Made by a program: the position numbers and the translations under genes. The notes below the pieces were generated by a model. That model was given only the letters and a program-made list of their open reading frames with translations, was not told the origin of the DNA and did no database searches. This document shows positions 34,176 to 47,917 of a stretch of 64,000 nucleotides of DNA, one piece after another. The DNA is from Oenanthe sinensis. Lineage: Eukaryota > Streptophyta > Magnoliopsida > Apiales > Apiaceae. The stretch spans positions 17,119,631-17,183,630 of the forward strand of contig CM053802.1 in NCBI GenBank assembly GCA_028671895.1, in the 5' to 3' direction. The number at the start of each line of letters is the position of its first letter. The first letter of the stretch is position 1.

Positions 34176-36398
34176 TCTATTATATTTATATCTCTTATAG
34201 GAGAACAACTCCTTCCATCATGAGCAAATTAAATCAGTGTAAATACTTTTTTTACCCTTACAAGCCCCACCCCATGTCTGTTTATAACCCTATCATTCAG
34301 TGTAAATTAGTTTAGCTTCCTTTTTTGCCTTTGCAAGCCGCAGCCCATGCCTGCTTACAACCCGATTTTCCAGTGCGCGGTCCAGATAACCAGGTCTAAT
34401 CCCCTGTTGACTATTGCCCTCTTCGTTCCCTTCTGCCACTTCATCTGTCCAAGAACATTATTTGAATGAGTCAGTGAAAAAAATAATTTAAAAAAAAGAA
34501 ATTTATATCCCTTTGATTGGTTTGGCTTAAAAATTTTTGTTGATGCACTAAACTGCTCATTAGATTAACAATCTCATGTTACATATATAAAATATAATAA
34601 GATCAAGAACGGCATACATGTTATAAATACAATGGTAATATCACAGGAATTGAAGGACACTACTTTGGGAGAAACAAAGAGTCTGAGTGGCATAGGTGAT
34701 GAACAATTTATAGTGTAACAGACTTGATATAAAAATATTTCCATTTTGGTTTTCTATCTTCTCTTACATTGGCAACAGAATATAGTTTTGACTGCTTTTG
34801 ATAATTGCGGAAATGACAATAAAAAAAGCATATCATTTGGCAATTGATTTTATAATTTTTACTTAAATGGTCCTTAATTTAGCAAGTATAATCTTCATCT
34901 GGATCTTCATAGTGTTATTTAATTATTTACAGTTTCTTTCGGTGGTAGCATTTTTTGGTGCAATATTTTATTTCATGGCATTTTATTTTAAAAGCAAGTA
35001 TGGCTTTCTTACTTTTTTTTAGAATCGGGGAACTTTAAGTATTTGCTACTCAGGTACATTTCCTTATTACTGACAATTTAGTTTAAGTTTTTTAAAAAAA
35101 ATTACAATGACTTCAAACTTATTATTACTGGAATTAGACATGTAGTTATGAAACACAATTACAATCATGAAAATATTCATATAGTTAAACATGTCTCATC
35201 TCGATTTATTTTTAGTGGTTGTTGCACGTGCAACTTCTTGGTTACATATATGTTTCTTCGTTAACGACTCCTGATAGAAGAGCGGCGACATCTAAGCGCT
35301 GAGGATTCAGTTGAAGAAATCCTCTTTCATCGCCTCATTATAGTATCCTTTGTCAGAGCCAGAAATTCAATAGGAGTGTTGTTTTGCTTTTGCATATGTT
35401 CTCTATTCCATCTTAGCATTGACAAATAGATATACAACGGGAAATGAGAAACTCAAGTTCTTTCTCATTGTGTTTGGTGTTTTTTGAAAGCGTTTCACCT
35501 GCTCGACTCAACTTTGCCCTACTACTTCTTGTTGCCTGTGTATAAAAAAGAGCTTCTTTTAATGCAACTAATAGCTTGGTCCTCGGGGATAGTAACCGGA
35601 AAGTATGCTATTTCTGCGCTTCATTAAAATGCCATATATCTTTGTACTTGGATTCTAATTTCATGTTTTACTACATATTGTGTTGTTTCAAGAGTGAAAA
35701 TGAATAACGAGTTATCTTAAAATAGTCACCCCAGCTCAATTAATTTGTAAAAGTTATTGCGCGTGTTAATTCTTGGGTGCATATCTCATTCTTCGTCATC
35801 ACTTCCTAATAAGAGAGCTATGACTTGGTAGTGAAAGATAGACGAGTTTCTGATTAAGAATAACAAACTACGTGCTGAAAGAATTCAGTTGATGCAATCA
35901 CCTTTCAACGCCTCATTATTGTATCATTTGTCAAACTCGGTGATTCTATATGAGTGATGTTTTGTCTTTACATATGTTTTGTACTCCATCTTAATTAACA
36001 TTGACATCAACATATACAAAGTCCATCTCAGGGAAACCTCAACAATTGACAATGTTCCCACATCAATACATATACAGACAACAGTCATTCTAAAGAATCT
36101 TTTTTTCCCAAATGAAGTTGCATTGTCCAAAAACAAAGATTTCCTCATTTTTGCTGACACTGTATTAAATACGACGGTCTGGTGTGACAGTTAAGTTAAA
36201 CGAGAATGGTGAAATAATACAAATATTTGAGAACAAACTTGGTAAGCTGTGGAAAAATGATGGATCACCTTAAGTTCTTGCTCATTCAGTTTACAATCCT
36301 TCTCTTCTCCATGTTTTCTATTTATTCACTTCCCGTCTATAACGTATACATACCATTTAAATAACATTCTCCGTGCCTTGCACGGGCTCTAATACTAG
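34176..36398 (+). mobile_element. Helitron-like element, non-autonomous (candidate)
   Basis: The 3' end shows the Helitron signature: a small hairpin CCGTGC-CTT-GCACGG (36371-36385), then about nine bases, then CTAG (36395-36398). A likely 5' end is TCTATTATATTTATATCTC, which follows an A at 34175. The base after CTAG is C, not the usual T, which weakens the call. Inside are two diverged direct copies (about 35212-35430 and 35752-36000, sharing TCAACGCCTCATTAT-like and ATATGTT..CTCCATCTTA-like words) and a 73-bp tandem duplication near 34235-34380. No Rep/helicase is present. Confidence 0.5.
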
Positions 36399-38089
36399 CT
36401 ATATATTATACTCCAACATCTTTCCTCACTTAAAATCTCATTTTTAAAGTTTTGATATCATTGGCCGGTTTGGCCACTACTTATTTTCTGAAAATAATTA
36501 TGAAAATAAGGGCTTATTTTCCGAAAAAAATAAGTATGTATGTATTTTTTCTGAAAATAAATAACTTATTTTTTATTTTGAAAATAATACTTGATTTTAA
36601 AATTCTAAAATAAATATTTATCTTTAAAAAAATATAAAAATATGTAAAAAAATATATAAAATAAGTAACTTATTTTAAATTTAAGGAACCCAAACGGTCA
36701 CTGTATTAAGTTATCACTTATCATATTAATTTACGAGTTATCCTAAAACCTTAAAGTCAACGATGATATATTCTAACAACTTTTATATCCCACAATTATA
36801 CGCAATACTTCATCGGTCCATCATCTATTTGATCGACATTTATGTGTGTTTGTACATATGTAAGACAAACAACAGAAAAGAAAATGGAAGCAGAAGTACT
36901 AGATCCTAATTAAGGCTTTTTGGCATCACTCTTTACTTTACAGCTAACTGACTGACTTATGAAATCACCACCTTTATATCTCTATCATTTATCATTTTCT
37001 TACCTAATTCAACTGTCCCTTCTTTTGTCTAATACTCACATGTTTTTATTAACTTTCACTTATATGTTAAAACTAGGTGGAGCGCGGTTTGGTTCGGGTC
37101 AATTTTTGGCTAAAATCGAAACCGTAATCGTATATCTTCGGTTTTAAAAATTAAAAACTGTAACCGCAACCGAACCATCGGTTTTAGTTTCGGTTTTAAA
37201 AAGACCGATTCAATTTTTACCGGTTCGGTTTCGGTTAAAAGCCGGATAAAGAAAAATGAAAAAGTATATAATTTAATTATTATATATTTACATTCAAATA
37301 TTTGAATCACATTTCGCATAATAACACTACAAAAAAGGATAAAAAACTGTAACAAGTTAAATTTACTGTAACATGCAAGAAACTTTAATGAATTTATATA
37401 AATTTTATATTATCATAATCATGTCTTCTCATACAAATATTCAAATATGCAATTCTATTAAACTATCGCATTTTTAATTGTGAAATCAATCGACATTATA
37501 TATAATAATCATGAGATTTTTAACAGAATAGTTTACTTTAAACAATGAATCATGAATATGTATTGTGATTTATATTGCTTTATTTATAAGAGAGACAACT
37601 CTTGTATATAACTATAACTCAAAATTAATTTTAGATTTTTCTGAAAGAGTCTAAATAATGTAGTTTTATATAATTAACTTTAAATTTTTTTCTAAAAATA
37701 ACGGTAGATATATATATATATAAATCATATATAATAAATTTAATTATTTTAATTATCGGTTCATTTCAATTTTTTCGGATCGGTTTTAACCTATAACCGG
37801 AACTGATCAATCGGTTAATTTTTTTATTTTTTACTTTCAAATTGGGTTTTTTGGGTTTCGGTTTTCTTTCCATTCGGTTTTTATATCTGTTTCCGTTCTT
37901 ATTCAGTTTTTTTCTTACCCTGGTTTTTATAAATAACCCCATGTGCCATCTCTGTCAGTTCTATAAATGAATCTTTGAATCCAGGGTCCAGATACTCATA
38001 CATACCAGAACAATTGGGAAGATTCTTTTTATTCTCTTCTAATTTCTTTGGGTTTTGATCAGAGAGTAGAGTAGTTACTTGAAAAAAAT
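36399..38089. other. UVR8 upstream region with a hAT-like remnant
   Basis: No gene is seen. A segment from about 37073 to 37918 starts TAGGTGGAGCGCGGTTTGG. It is filled at both ends by CGGTTT/AAACCG words in both orientations, the pattern of small hAT elements. The right end near TACCCT lies against the UVR8 core promoter. No TSD was found. Confidence 0.45.
37928..37968 (+). promoter_or_regulatory. Probable UVR8 TATA boxes
   Basis: TATAAATA at 37928-37935 and TATAAAT at 37962-37968 lie 120-160 bp before the UVR8 start codon, a fitting distance for a core promoter with a short 5' UTR. The choice between them cannot be made from sequence. Confidence 0.5.
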
Positions 38090-41000
38090 ATGGAAGGGGA
38101 GGGTGAAATTAGTTGCATTCAAGGAAATGTCTGTCATAAAGTTGTTCTAATTTCTGCTGGTGCTAGTCATTCTGTTGCTCTCCTTGGTAAGATTTTTATG
38201 TACTTAATGTTTTATGTTTATGCTTTTTTCTCATACATGCGTTTGTGTTCTGTGGGTATTACTATTGTTTTGTTTTCCATCCTCGTTGATGCAAATTGGC
38301 GGATATTTACTTTTTTTGATCTTATGACACCTAGGAATGCTTTACAATTTTGTGCTAAATTAGTTAGTGAGTACTTCTGTATGGTGTTTTTTCCTGGATT
38401 ATGGTCAGTATAGCTTGCTTTTTGAATTTAGTTGGGGGAGCTTTAAGTTGACTGTCTATGTTACTTCTGTCAATGGTGGTACGAATTTGTTCAGATACAG
38501 GATCGGGTCTGCTTAATGTCAGTTTCAAAGGCATTATTGCAGTTCTTGGACAGAGTAATTGTTTAATATGTACAGGACATAGATCCATAGCACGTAACTA
38601 GATGTCCAAACCTGTTTTAGATGTCTCAAGATTCTGACATGTCAATGGGGGGGGGGAGTAAATAATAATATGTACTAATATAGTACTTATGTTCACTATC
38701 TTGGAAATTTTAACTTACAGCTGGAAATGTTGTGTGTTCTTGGGGCCGAGGAGAGGATGGACAACTAGGGCATGGGGATGCTGAAGATCGAATTTCTCCT
38801 ACTCAAGTGACCGCCTTAGATGATCAGGAAATAGTATCTGTGAGCTGTGGAGCAGATCACTCAACTGCTTATTCCGAGTCGAGTAGGCAAGTGTACAGTT
38901 GGGGATGGTATGTTCTGTGTGTGCTACAACTTAGTATGACTGTAAATGCAATTTCCGTTTGTCAACCTGTAACTTACATTCTTTTAACACCGGCTTTAAC
39001 CCTTGCTCTTTTGGATCTCCTGTAGGGGTGACTTTGGGAGACTAGGGCATGGAAACTCTAGTGATGTTTTTATTCCTCAGCCAATAAAAGCATTATATGG
39101 TATGCGCATAAAACAAATTGCTTGCGGGGACAGCCATTGTTTGGCAGTGTCCATGGAAGGCGAGGTACATAGGTATGTTATATGCCATTCTGTTTGTATT
39201 AAAACTATACTTCACATTGATTTTCTTTTTATCTGACAAAATTCTTCAAGTATAGTGTGTTTACAGGACATTTTGTCCTATGCTTGTACAGTTGTATACG
39301 AAATCTAGTACTTCCACATTTGTAAAATCAACACTTCTAGATTCCCAAATGGTTTATGTGCGTTTGTACATATATATCTTCATGATGAAAGATTAAAGCA
39401 ATTATTGTCCTTGATGCCCATTTATTCCTTTATATATTGATATGTGCATTTTGCAGTGGAGTAATTACTTTTTAAATGTTAAGAAAATTAAATAGAAAAG
39501 ATGAGTGATGTGATCAGCAGTTTAGCATCTTAAAGGCAAAAGCTGTCTGTAGTAATTAACTATTGTGTGACTTAGTGCTTGTTTTTTATTTTTGGATATC
39601 GCATCTTCTGTTTTTGTTTATGTTCTTGTTCATATATGTGTTTATATATTAAGCTCAATTCTCACTTTGTTCTCTGTCGTGAATTTTTGATTTCCTGTTT
39701 CTGTACTAAAATCTTCATCTTTGACTTTGATCGTAGCTGGGGACGGAATCAAAATGGTCAGCTAGGTCTTGGCACCATAGAGGACTCCCTTGTGCCTCAA
39801 AAAGTTCAAGCTTTCCAGGTATAGATGTCCAAAAATTTATTGTCAACAGAACCTTCTTGCTATGTAGCCTTATAACTTGGGTATACAATAGTCAGTTCAG
39901 TAAAAGTTATAACTATGATTCCATATTGTGTAGTCATATTAACACGGTTACACGGCCATCATATATAGTTCTCAAAGACATTTTGATATCCACTAATAAA
40001 GTGGGTATGTAATAACGTAGATCCATCAAGTGGCTAAATGTACGATACTCTGTCATACATCTACCTTTCGTGAAAATTTAAGTTTTAGCAACCCCTGTAA
40101 AAAAATAACTTCATAGCCATTTATCATCTCTGTTGATGGTCACAGACTTCTATAAGCAGGGACGTAAAATGTGACCAAACAACCTTTGCCACAAAATTTG
40201 GCCAACAAAAAATATTGCCTGCTACATTTGGAGTACATGTATAGCATTGTGCCATTGTGGCATGCTTGTTTCCTATGCGTAAAATTGATGTTTATAAAGC
40301 ACTACTATGTTCACATTTAATTTGGGGGGGGGGGGGGGATGTGACCAAAAAAAAAAAAAATTTGGGGGGGGGGGGGGTTATTAGTTTTTGCATTTCATCA
40401 AACACCCTTGCAAGCAAAATTAAAAAAGACTGGGAAAGTGAAGTTGTTAAAAATAAAGAGATATGTAAATGTGTGGGATTTTTGCAGGCGTACTGTTATG
40501 CTTACGTCATTGGTTCAAAAATTTATTTATCAAACATTATTTTTCATTGCTATTCAGATTTACAAATCATTCTGAAATTTGAACGGCTCAACTTTAATTA
40601 TTCAGATTTAACAGATGGCCCCTAACTTTCAAATCCTCTCTGCAGGGCATAGCTGTCAAAATGGTTGCTGCTGGTGCTGAACATACAGTTGCTATCACGG
40701 AAGATGGAGAACTTTATGGTTGGGGATGGGGACGTTATGGAAATTTGGGGTTGGGTGACCGAAATGATCGTTTAGTGCCAGAGAAAGTTGCAAATGTTGA
40801 TGTATGTTAAGTTTAATCAAGTCAAATACATAGTTTAGTATACTTTTTTTCCGCGTAGTAGGTTTCACTGCACTTTCCAGTAACATTCTTTCCCAATATC
40901 TCAACAATTTCCAAACCTGTTATCATCTTAGACCTCATGTGTTTCTTCGTGGTACGAGGTGCCAAACTCAAAAGTTAATCTTTTGGTAATTATAATCTAG

Positions 41001-44000
41001 TGTAACTGTATTTCAAATGTGGAACTAGCTGCTGATGTTCATTTATATGTGAGTTACTGCCGAGGTTAAGTTATTTTTGACTTCGAAGCACAAGGCACAT
41101 AAATAGTAAGAACACGTTTTACAAATAGGACTTTCTTCAATATACATGATAATATCTATGTTTATAGAACGCAAGTGCTGAAACTTGTTAGTAATAAGGT
41201 GATCGTTGTAGCAGATACTTGTAAACATTTCATGTATTTCGTGGAACTGCTCAAACCAGCACAACAAAGCTTAACTATATGGGCTACTATATAGTTAAGT
41301 TCTAAATTTATTTGTGAAAGTTCTAATTGTGCAGGATGAGGAGATGGTTCTTGTTGCATGTGGATGGCGGCATACAATATCTGTCTCCTCCACTGGTGGT
41401 TTGTACACCTATGGATGGAGCAAATATGGTCAACTAGGGCACGGGGATTTTGAAGACCATCTCATTCCTCATAAACTTCATGCCTTGCAGGGAGAAGTTA
41501 TTTCCCATGTAACGTAGTAATCAATTTAATTTTTTTTCTACTTGCTTACGTACTTTATATTATTATTATTATTGATTTTTACAAAAGCTGACAAGAATAT
41601 ATTGTCTTTGTCTCTGAGCATTTTTTACTCATCTATTTTACAATAAGCAAGCACACAGAATTTGACTCATTTGCGGGGTCCAATCGAATCGGATATCTGC
41701 ATCTTTCACATAATAATATTAAGATTGGTGTTAGTACAAATAAAATGGCAATGGAAAATTGATAATTATAGTAGTAGACGCTTGAGACTTTTACTTTGCA
41801 GGATATTTTAACTTCTAAAGGAAACATCATTAAAAAATTAAAAAATGAAACAAAAATTTGGTAGTCCATGTTCTTAGCACTGTACTTATTCAGTAATTGA
41901 AAGGCCTTAATGATGAGCGTTTTATATCTATATTACTTCTTTTCAGTTTGATCTTTATAGAAAGAGAAAATATGAGTAAGAAAGACAAGTGTCATAAAGA
42001 ATCAAAACAGAACATAGGCTATTTGCATTTGTTGATTATTTTCGGGTTTCGCCGATCCTCTGGATCCTTAACTATGCAGAGGAAGTACCGTAGTATTCTG
42101 TCCATTAAATTTTGAAGTAGATTAAATGCTGTGTCCCTCAACCATTTTTCGGACATTTCTCATCTGCTTTTTTGTTATATGCCTGTTGGGTGATACGAGA
42201 AAGTAAATATAGTTTTTTGGATTTCCTGTTTGACTTTTTCCAGATATCAGGTGGTTGGAGACACACAATGGCACTGACATCTAATGGAAAACTCTTTGGT
42301 TGGGGATGGAACAAGGTTTCTAAGATTCTTTCCTTTGTACACGTAACACATGCATGAAAGCTATGGGATAAATTAATCACAAATTTTGTTTCTGTGAGTT
42401 ATCCCGTGTGTCATATAATGTTTTTAAGTATTATTATTCTCTTTGTATTCTATGTGAAGGAACTGTTCTTAGTTGTGGTGTCATAGTAGATCATTTTAAT
42501 CAAATATAATTTCTTATAAACTCTGTAAAATTTACCAAAGCAAGAAATTTTTGAAAAGTTATGCAGTTATACTTATATTTTAAGGCAACTAACTATTGGA
42601 TTATTCTGGGAACTACATTGTCTTTAATCTTCTTTTTTTTTTGCTGAAGATATTTTCTGCAAACATCATAACCGTACTTCAAATTATTCATCACCTTAGG
42701 TTGTTATCGATATAGTACATCCTGGAGCTGAACTAGAAAGGATAAATGTATCTTGTGGGGGGGGGGGGTAAGGAACTTGGGATTTACAAGTTAAAAAGGC
42801 AATTTGGATGTAACAAGTTCTCATTCACATGTTGCACGTGTTTGATTAGTTACAATCTGAGCATTCAGCCACTTTAGCTTTCTGTCCTGTTACAATTCCA
42901 TACGTCTGACCAAAAAATCCTTTCCCTAGACTTTACTCTTTTTGCTTCCGAAGTAACGTGTGGTTCCTCTACGCTTAGGACACCAGAATATCGAACCATG
43001 AACGAAGAAAGGCATGAGAGAAAAGCATATTGACTAGTGATTGTGAGGCCCCAATTCTTGATTTTATGATAAAAAATACATTCCGTGCAATTATTTTGAA
43101 AGAGGAAAACGAAGACAACAGGGGGTCTGTTGACATTGAGTAGTAGTATCCTTGCTTATATACTGAACAAATTATCCCAATCTACTCGATGTGGGACTGG
43201 GGTGTTACAAAAGGCGTGTCTATCAATTTGATATTAGTATACTACTCTGCAACCATCTTGTTTGTTCACAAGAAACCTATCCCCGTCACATATCTACATA
43301 CACAGCTGCATAAAAGCATGCTTGTGCTTTATGTGCATTGTAACTAGTATACAACTTTGATTTCTATATACAGTTCGGACAAGTCGGTGTTGGTGATAAT
43401 CTGGATCATTGCTTTCCGATGCTTGTCAATTTTCCACAGGAGCAGGCATGTACTTGTTCCATATCTTTTCAAACTGATTCTTTTGAATTTTGATTTTTGG
43501 TTCACATGGTTTCTCTCCTGCTAATTCAAGTTGCTCCATTTTCTTTGCTTTAAACTTTTTTATATGATTTTTCTTCTCCAATATCTTACTGGCAGAAAGT
43601 AGTTCAGATCTCATGTGGGTGGAGGCACACACTTGCTGTCACTGAAAAACAGAATATATTTTCTTGGGGAAGAGGTACCAATGGACAGCTGGGACACCGG
43701 GAGTCTATTGACAGGTACTAACATTTCTACTTAACACAATATGTTGAAGTTTTTTAGTTTTTCATCTTAAGAATTATTGGGCCTCAAATGGCAAATATTA
43801 TACCCTAGGCAAGTTATGCAGGTTTTTTTTAAGCCCCTGACAATAATACGCATATATTGGCTACTCATAGATAGTCTCACAGCATTCACTCGTACAAATA
43901 CTTTGATTGTCCTAAACCATAGATAGCTATCATTATGAGAAGAGCAGATGTCCTTCCTTCTAAAAATTGATACTGATCTAACATAATGTAAAATGGAAGT

Positions 44001-45636
44001 TTCTATTTATTCTTTTTTAATTAATCAAGAATTGTTTTTGTCTTTTGTGTTATTGTCAATATTTTCTTTGTATTATGCCATCTGTCATGGATTTTTTCCT
44101 TTCTTAATTTATGAATAAGTGAAATAATTCAAAATACAAATCTTCATCGTCCATGCAATTACTGTATTTTATCCTAACATCCAAAGGAAACACTAGATAC
44201 AGATGAGTATAGTATACTCTGATAAATTATCATGAGAAAGTGAATAAGAATAAATTTAGATTGGAAAGCTAAAGTTGTCTGTGAATATCTGTTCTCCAAT
44301 AAGTTTCATGGAATTGCCCATGCAAATTGCAAACCATTGGAATCCAAACAAATAAGGTAATAAGCATTTGCAACAGAAGTATTAGTAAGAAACATCTTAC
44401 TACTAAATTTAATTATTTTGTCTGTCTTATCTTTGTAGCAAGCACAGCCTGTTATTATGTATATAACTCAGTAAAATCATGTTAATCATGATTGACTTTT
44501 CTCTGAATTTTTAGTCATGAACGCATTGTTATTTTTCTTTGGACTTCATAGAAACATTCCAAAAATCATAGAGGCGTTGAGCGTAGATGGGTCGAACGGG
44601 CAACTGATCGAGTCCTCAAACATTGATCCATTAATAGGTATTCACTTATTAATATTATTCGTTTACTTGAAAGAGTTATTCACAATGGAACATTTGATAA
44701 AATTAAGTACTTTCTGAAGCAGGGAGAATTGCAGTCTTGCCATCAACTAGATATGCAGTTGTTCCAGATGATAACAAAGTATGTTTCTCTTTGTGAGAAT
44801 CTTTAATGTATCTACAATAAATATCACGGAAAAAGGAAAAGGAAAAAAAACTGTGTTTTTAACTACTTTTGACCATCTTCTTTCTTGCATTTTATCATAT
44901 TGATTTGATTTTTATGTGGCTCCTGTGTGAAATATTAAAGGTCGAGATTCTAGTCAAAATAGGTCTTTCCTCCATCTGTTTTCCATGGTGTTTTTATATA
45001 ATGGAGTGAACATGTATTTAAGATGTGCTGATAGTTGCTTTTGGTAAAAAGTAAAAACACCTGTCATCTTTATTCCGTAGAGTTCAATATAGTTGCTTAA
45101 CTAAGTTAAATTAGAGGAATGAAAAGCTTGTAGCGATAGGAAAGACTAATTTTTCGTCATTGGAATTTTGATCTCTTAAGCAGGTCTCCTGTCCCCCCCT
45201 CCAAAAAAAAAAAAAAACTAATCGTTTGAGGATGAAGTACGAATTGTGATTTTCTCTTTTGATCAAGTCATTCCATTAACCCCTGTCACAAAAGTTGTGC
45301 ACTGGAATGTTTTTGGTTGATGTTTCAATTGACCTAGATTATAGTGTGCATATAACTAGAGTTTGTTATTGCACTAATTGCGGTCATCCCCAGGAGGTAA
45401 CAATTCCTGCCATCCTTTACAAAAATTTGCATTTAGTGATCTCAAGTTCTCAATTGTCTTGCCTGTTAAATATTTGTGGTTTGTTTATTCTCTGCAAATT
45501 TTATCATTATCTTGACTGTTGATATTTAAGATGATTCAAATTGATCCAGGTTCACGGACACACAGTTCCATTAGTAGAGGGCATTGCAAGTGATGCAAGC
45601 GTCCCACAAGGTGATGTGAAAAGGATTCGTTTATGA
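38090..45636 (+). CDS. UV-B photoreceptor UVR8 (RCC1 repeat protein)
   Basis: Twelve exons: 38090-38186, 38721-38907, 39026-39172, 39737-39818, 40646-40801, 41335-41508, 42244-42315, 43374-43445, 43596-43714, 44552-44637, 44723-44778, 45550-45636. All phases agree and give 444 residues (Arabidopsis UVR8 has 440). It is a seven-bladed RCC1 propeller that senses UV-B through tryptophans, goes from dimer to monomer and binds COP1. The three GWRHT motifs are intact, with Trp at 234, 286 and 338 (the W233/W285/W337 triad), each followed by Arg. Signature blocks include ISAGASHSVALL, VCSWGRGEDGQLGHGDAEDR and IEALSVDG..GQ.IESSNIDP. The C-terminus keeps the VP pair (434-435) of the COP1/RUP-binding tail and ends DVKRIRL. 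The intron after 43445 begins with GC instead of GT. Related RCC1 proteins lack the Trp triad and this tail, so the call is firm. Confidence 0.96.
40324..40377 (+). repeat. G-run / A-run / G-run cluster in a UVR8 intron
   Basis: About 15 G, then ATGTGACC, about 14 A, TTT and about 14 G follow each other. Long G-runs also occur at 38647-38655 and 42757-42767, in other UVR8 introns. Lengths of such runs are unreliable in most sequencing. Confidence 0.9.
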
Positions 45637-46751
45637 AATTGCTGGCCTTTACCACAAATCCTTTTCAAGCTGACCAACTGTAATACACTATAATAAACTA
45701 AATCATGCGAAACGGTCATGTATATGTATGGTTGTTATTTAGTATGAATTTAGCAGTTATGCCTCGCTGAATACCGTGCTTCATTAACTGGAATGGAATG
45801 TATTCTTAGGCAAAATTTGGTGTGATGATTGCAAAAAATAAAACTTGGTTGTAGAGATTGCGAAAATCTGCATTTACTTGCTACTGTTGAAGTGAACTTC
45901 TTAGTTACATGATGTCGAATACTATTACGACTGATCCAAGATATAACTTGAATTTTAGGACAATTAAAATTGTATAATTTGGCCAGACCGAGAATGTTTA
46001 TGTTTGCTTCTATATCTTGCTGTGACTTGTGAATGGTTCACACCGTTATCAAAGGGAATCAGTTTCATTGATGTGTGTTGTAGACTTGATATGCCATCAG
46101 AATAAACAGATAAACTCAATACCAATTGCTTACTTGAAAATTCTTCCTTTTCACCACAAGAGCTCGTTTACAAAATGAAATTATTTGTACTTTTCGAACA
46201 TAAACAAAAGATTTGACCAAAGATACGTAACACAACCTAAGCGGTTGGTACTATACATAAGACAAGACAAACACAATGAACTCATATGCCCAAAAAAAAT
46301 ACTAATAAAGAAAAATCAGGTGACTAATGTATGCTATGCATAAAAATGTTTGTAAGAAACAAACAAAATAGAATAAAATGATGCATTATTATAAAAATGT
46401 TTGTATGAAGCAAACAAAATAGAATCAGAGGATGCGGCAATGCAGCTTTGTTATAGAAATCAGTGATTAATCCATTTTTGTGCTATGCATAATTTAGCTA
46501 GCGACCATATTTCAAAAACTTGATGATATTATCAATAATTTTTTTTTAAAATGAGACGATTAGATGAAGATCGATTTTTTATTAAATACTTTAGGAATTG
46601 CATATATATTGTTTATAGAATTCATAAAAAAATATATTTTTTTAATATTACATATACAATTTCTAATAAAAAGAAACGTCATAATTTTTTTCACAAAAAT
46701 CTTATTAATATTAACTAAGTTTTTGTAGACGACATATTTTATTGGAAATAC

Positions 46752-46789
<38 letters not shown>

Positions 46790-46843
46790 TATTTGGGTTT
46801 ATAGATCTAACAAATCTGAGGTAACAAGTGAGAAACTCTTATC
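45637..46843. other. Intergenic region after UVR8
   Basis: UVR8 3' UTR and unique AT-rich sequence. The motif AAAATGTTTGTA.GAA.CAAACAAAATAGAAT is repeated directly near 46345 and 46395. A (TA)n run lies at 46755-46786. No gene is seen. Confidence 0.4.
46755..46786 (+). repeat. (AT)16 microsatellite
   Basis: Uninterrupted AT dinucleotides just outside the left end of the hAT element. Confidence 0.95.
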
Positions 46844-47841
46844 ATTTCAGCTAGGGCTGCAAATGAACAGAGCTGTTCGTGAACAAAACTCGAGTTCGGC
46901 TCGTTTAAGTGAGCTCGACTCTGTTTGTTTATTAAAAGAACCTGATCTTGAACATAAAAATCCGCTCGGTTAGTAAATGAACCCGAGCCGAGCTTTATGC
47001 CTGTTCGGCTCGAGCTCGGCTCGTTTAGCTCGGGATCGGCTCGAGTTCAGCTCGAGTTCGGCTCGGATAAAATTTATATATATTATAAATAAAAAAATAT
47101 TATAAATAATTTAAATATTTATATCATATTTAATATATTAATGTTTATATGAAGTTATTCATATTATATATATATATTGTTAAAAAAAGAATAAGTGTAT
47201 ACTATACATGTGGTTTTTATTTGTTTTACAGATGCTAAGAATCAGATTCAGGCATTTGCCTCCCAATTCCCAAATTTTGAATCTGTGATGTACTGATGTG
47301 TCTTACTTCTTGAATATTTTATTTTTAAAATCTCTAAATATAATAATTAACACAAATTCAAATTTTATATTATGTTTTTATTATGATATGTATAAATATA
47401 TACACACACACACGTATATTATAATGTATTTACATTTGATTATTTGAATCATATTTAATATATTAAATATTAAATACATATGATTCAAATAAAATTATAT
47501 GTTATAAAATTAAATTTAATATATATAGTCACAACATAAAATTTCATATAATTTAATATATATAATTTAATTAAATATTAAATCATATGTATTTAATATG
47601 TTATATATAGTCACAACACAAAATTATATGTCATATAATTTAATATATATAATTTAATTAAATATTAAATCATATGTATTTAATATGTTATATATATTAA
47701 ATTTCATATGTTATAAAATTATGTATGTTATATATATATATATATAGTCACAACACAAATATGAAATTTCGAATTCAACATCAAGAATTTTATATTTGTT
47801 AATAAATTGACCATAATTAAATATGTTACATTTGTATTATT

Positions 47842-47898
<57 letters not shown>
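47842..47898 (+). repeat. (TA)n microsatellite inside the hAT element
   Basis: A long uninterrupted TA run directly before the three tandem units. Confidence 0.95.
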
Positions 47899-47904
<6 letters not shown>

Positions 47905-47917
47905 TATAATACATTAA

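Noticed and set aside
35979..36194. 71-codon ORF in the Helitron-like segment as Rep or RPA remnant
   Set aside because: No motif of either family could be identified.
38090..38413. Separate 107-residue protein at the UVR8 start
   Set aside because: Only the first 32 codons are coding; the rest is intron 1 read through.
46785..46973. Ser/Arg/Glu-rich ORF at 46.8 kb
   Set aside because: It is the translated subterminal repeat of the hAT element.
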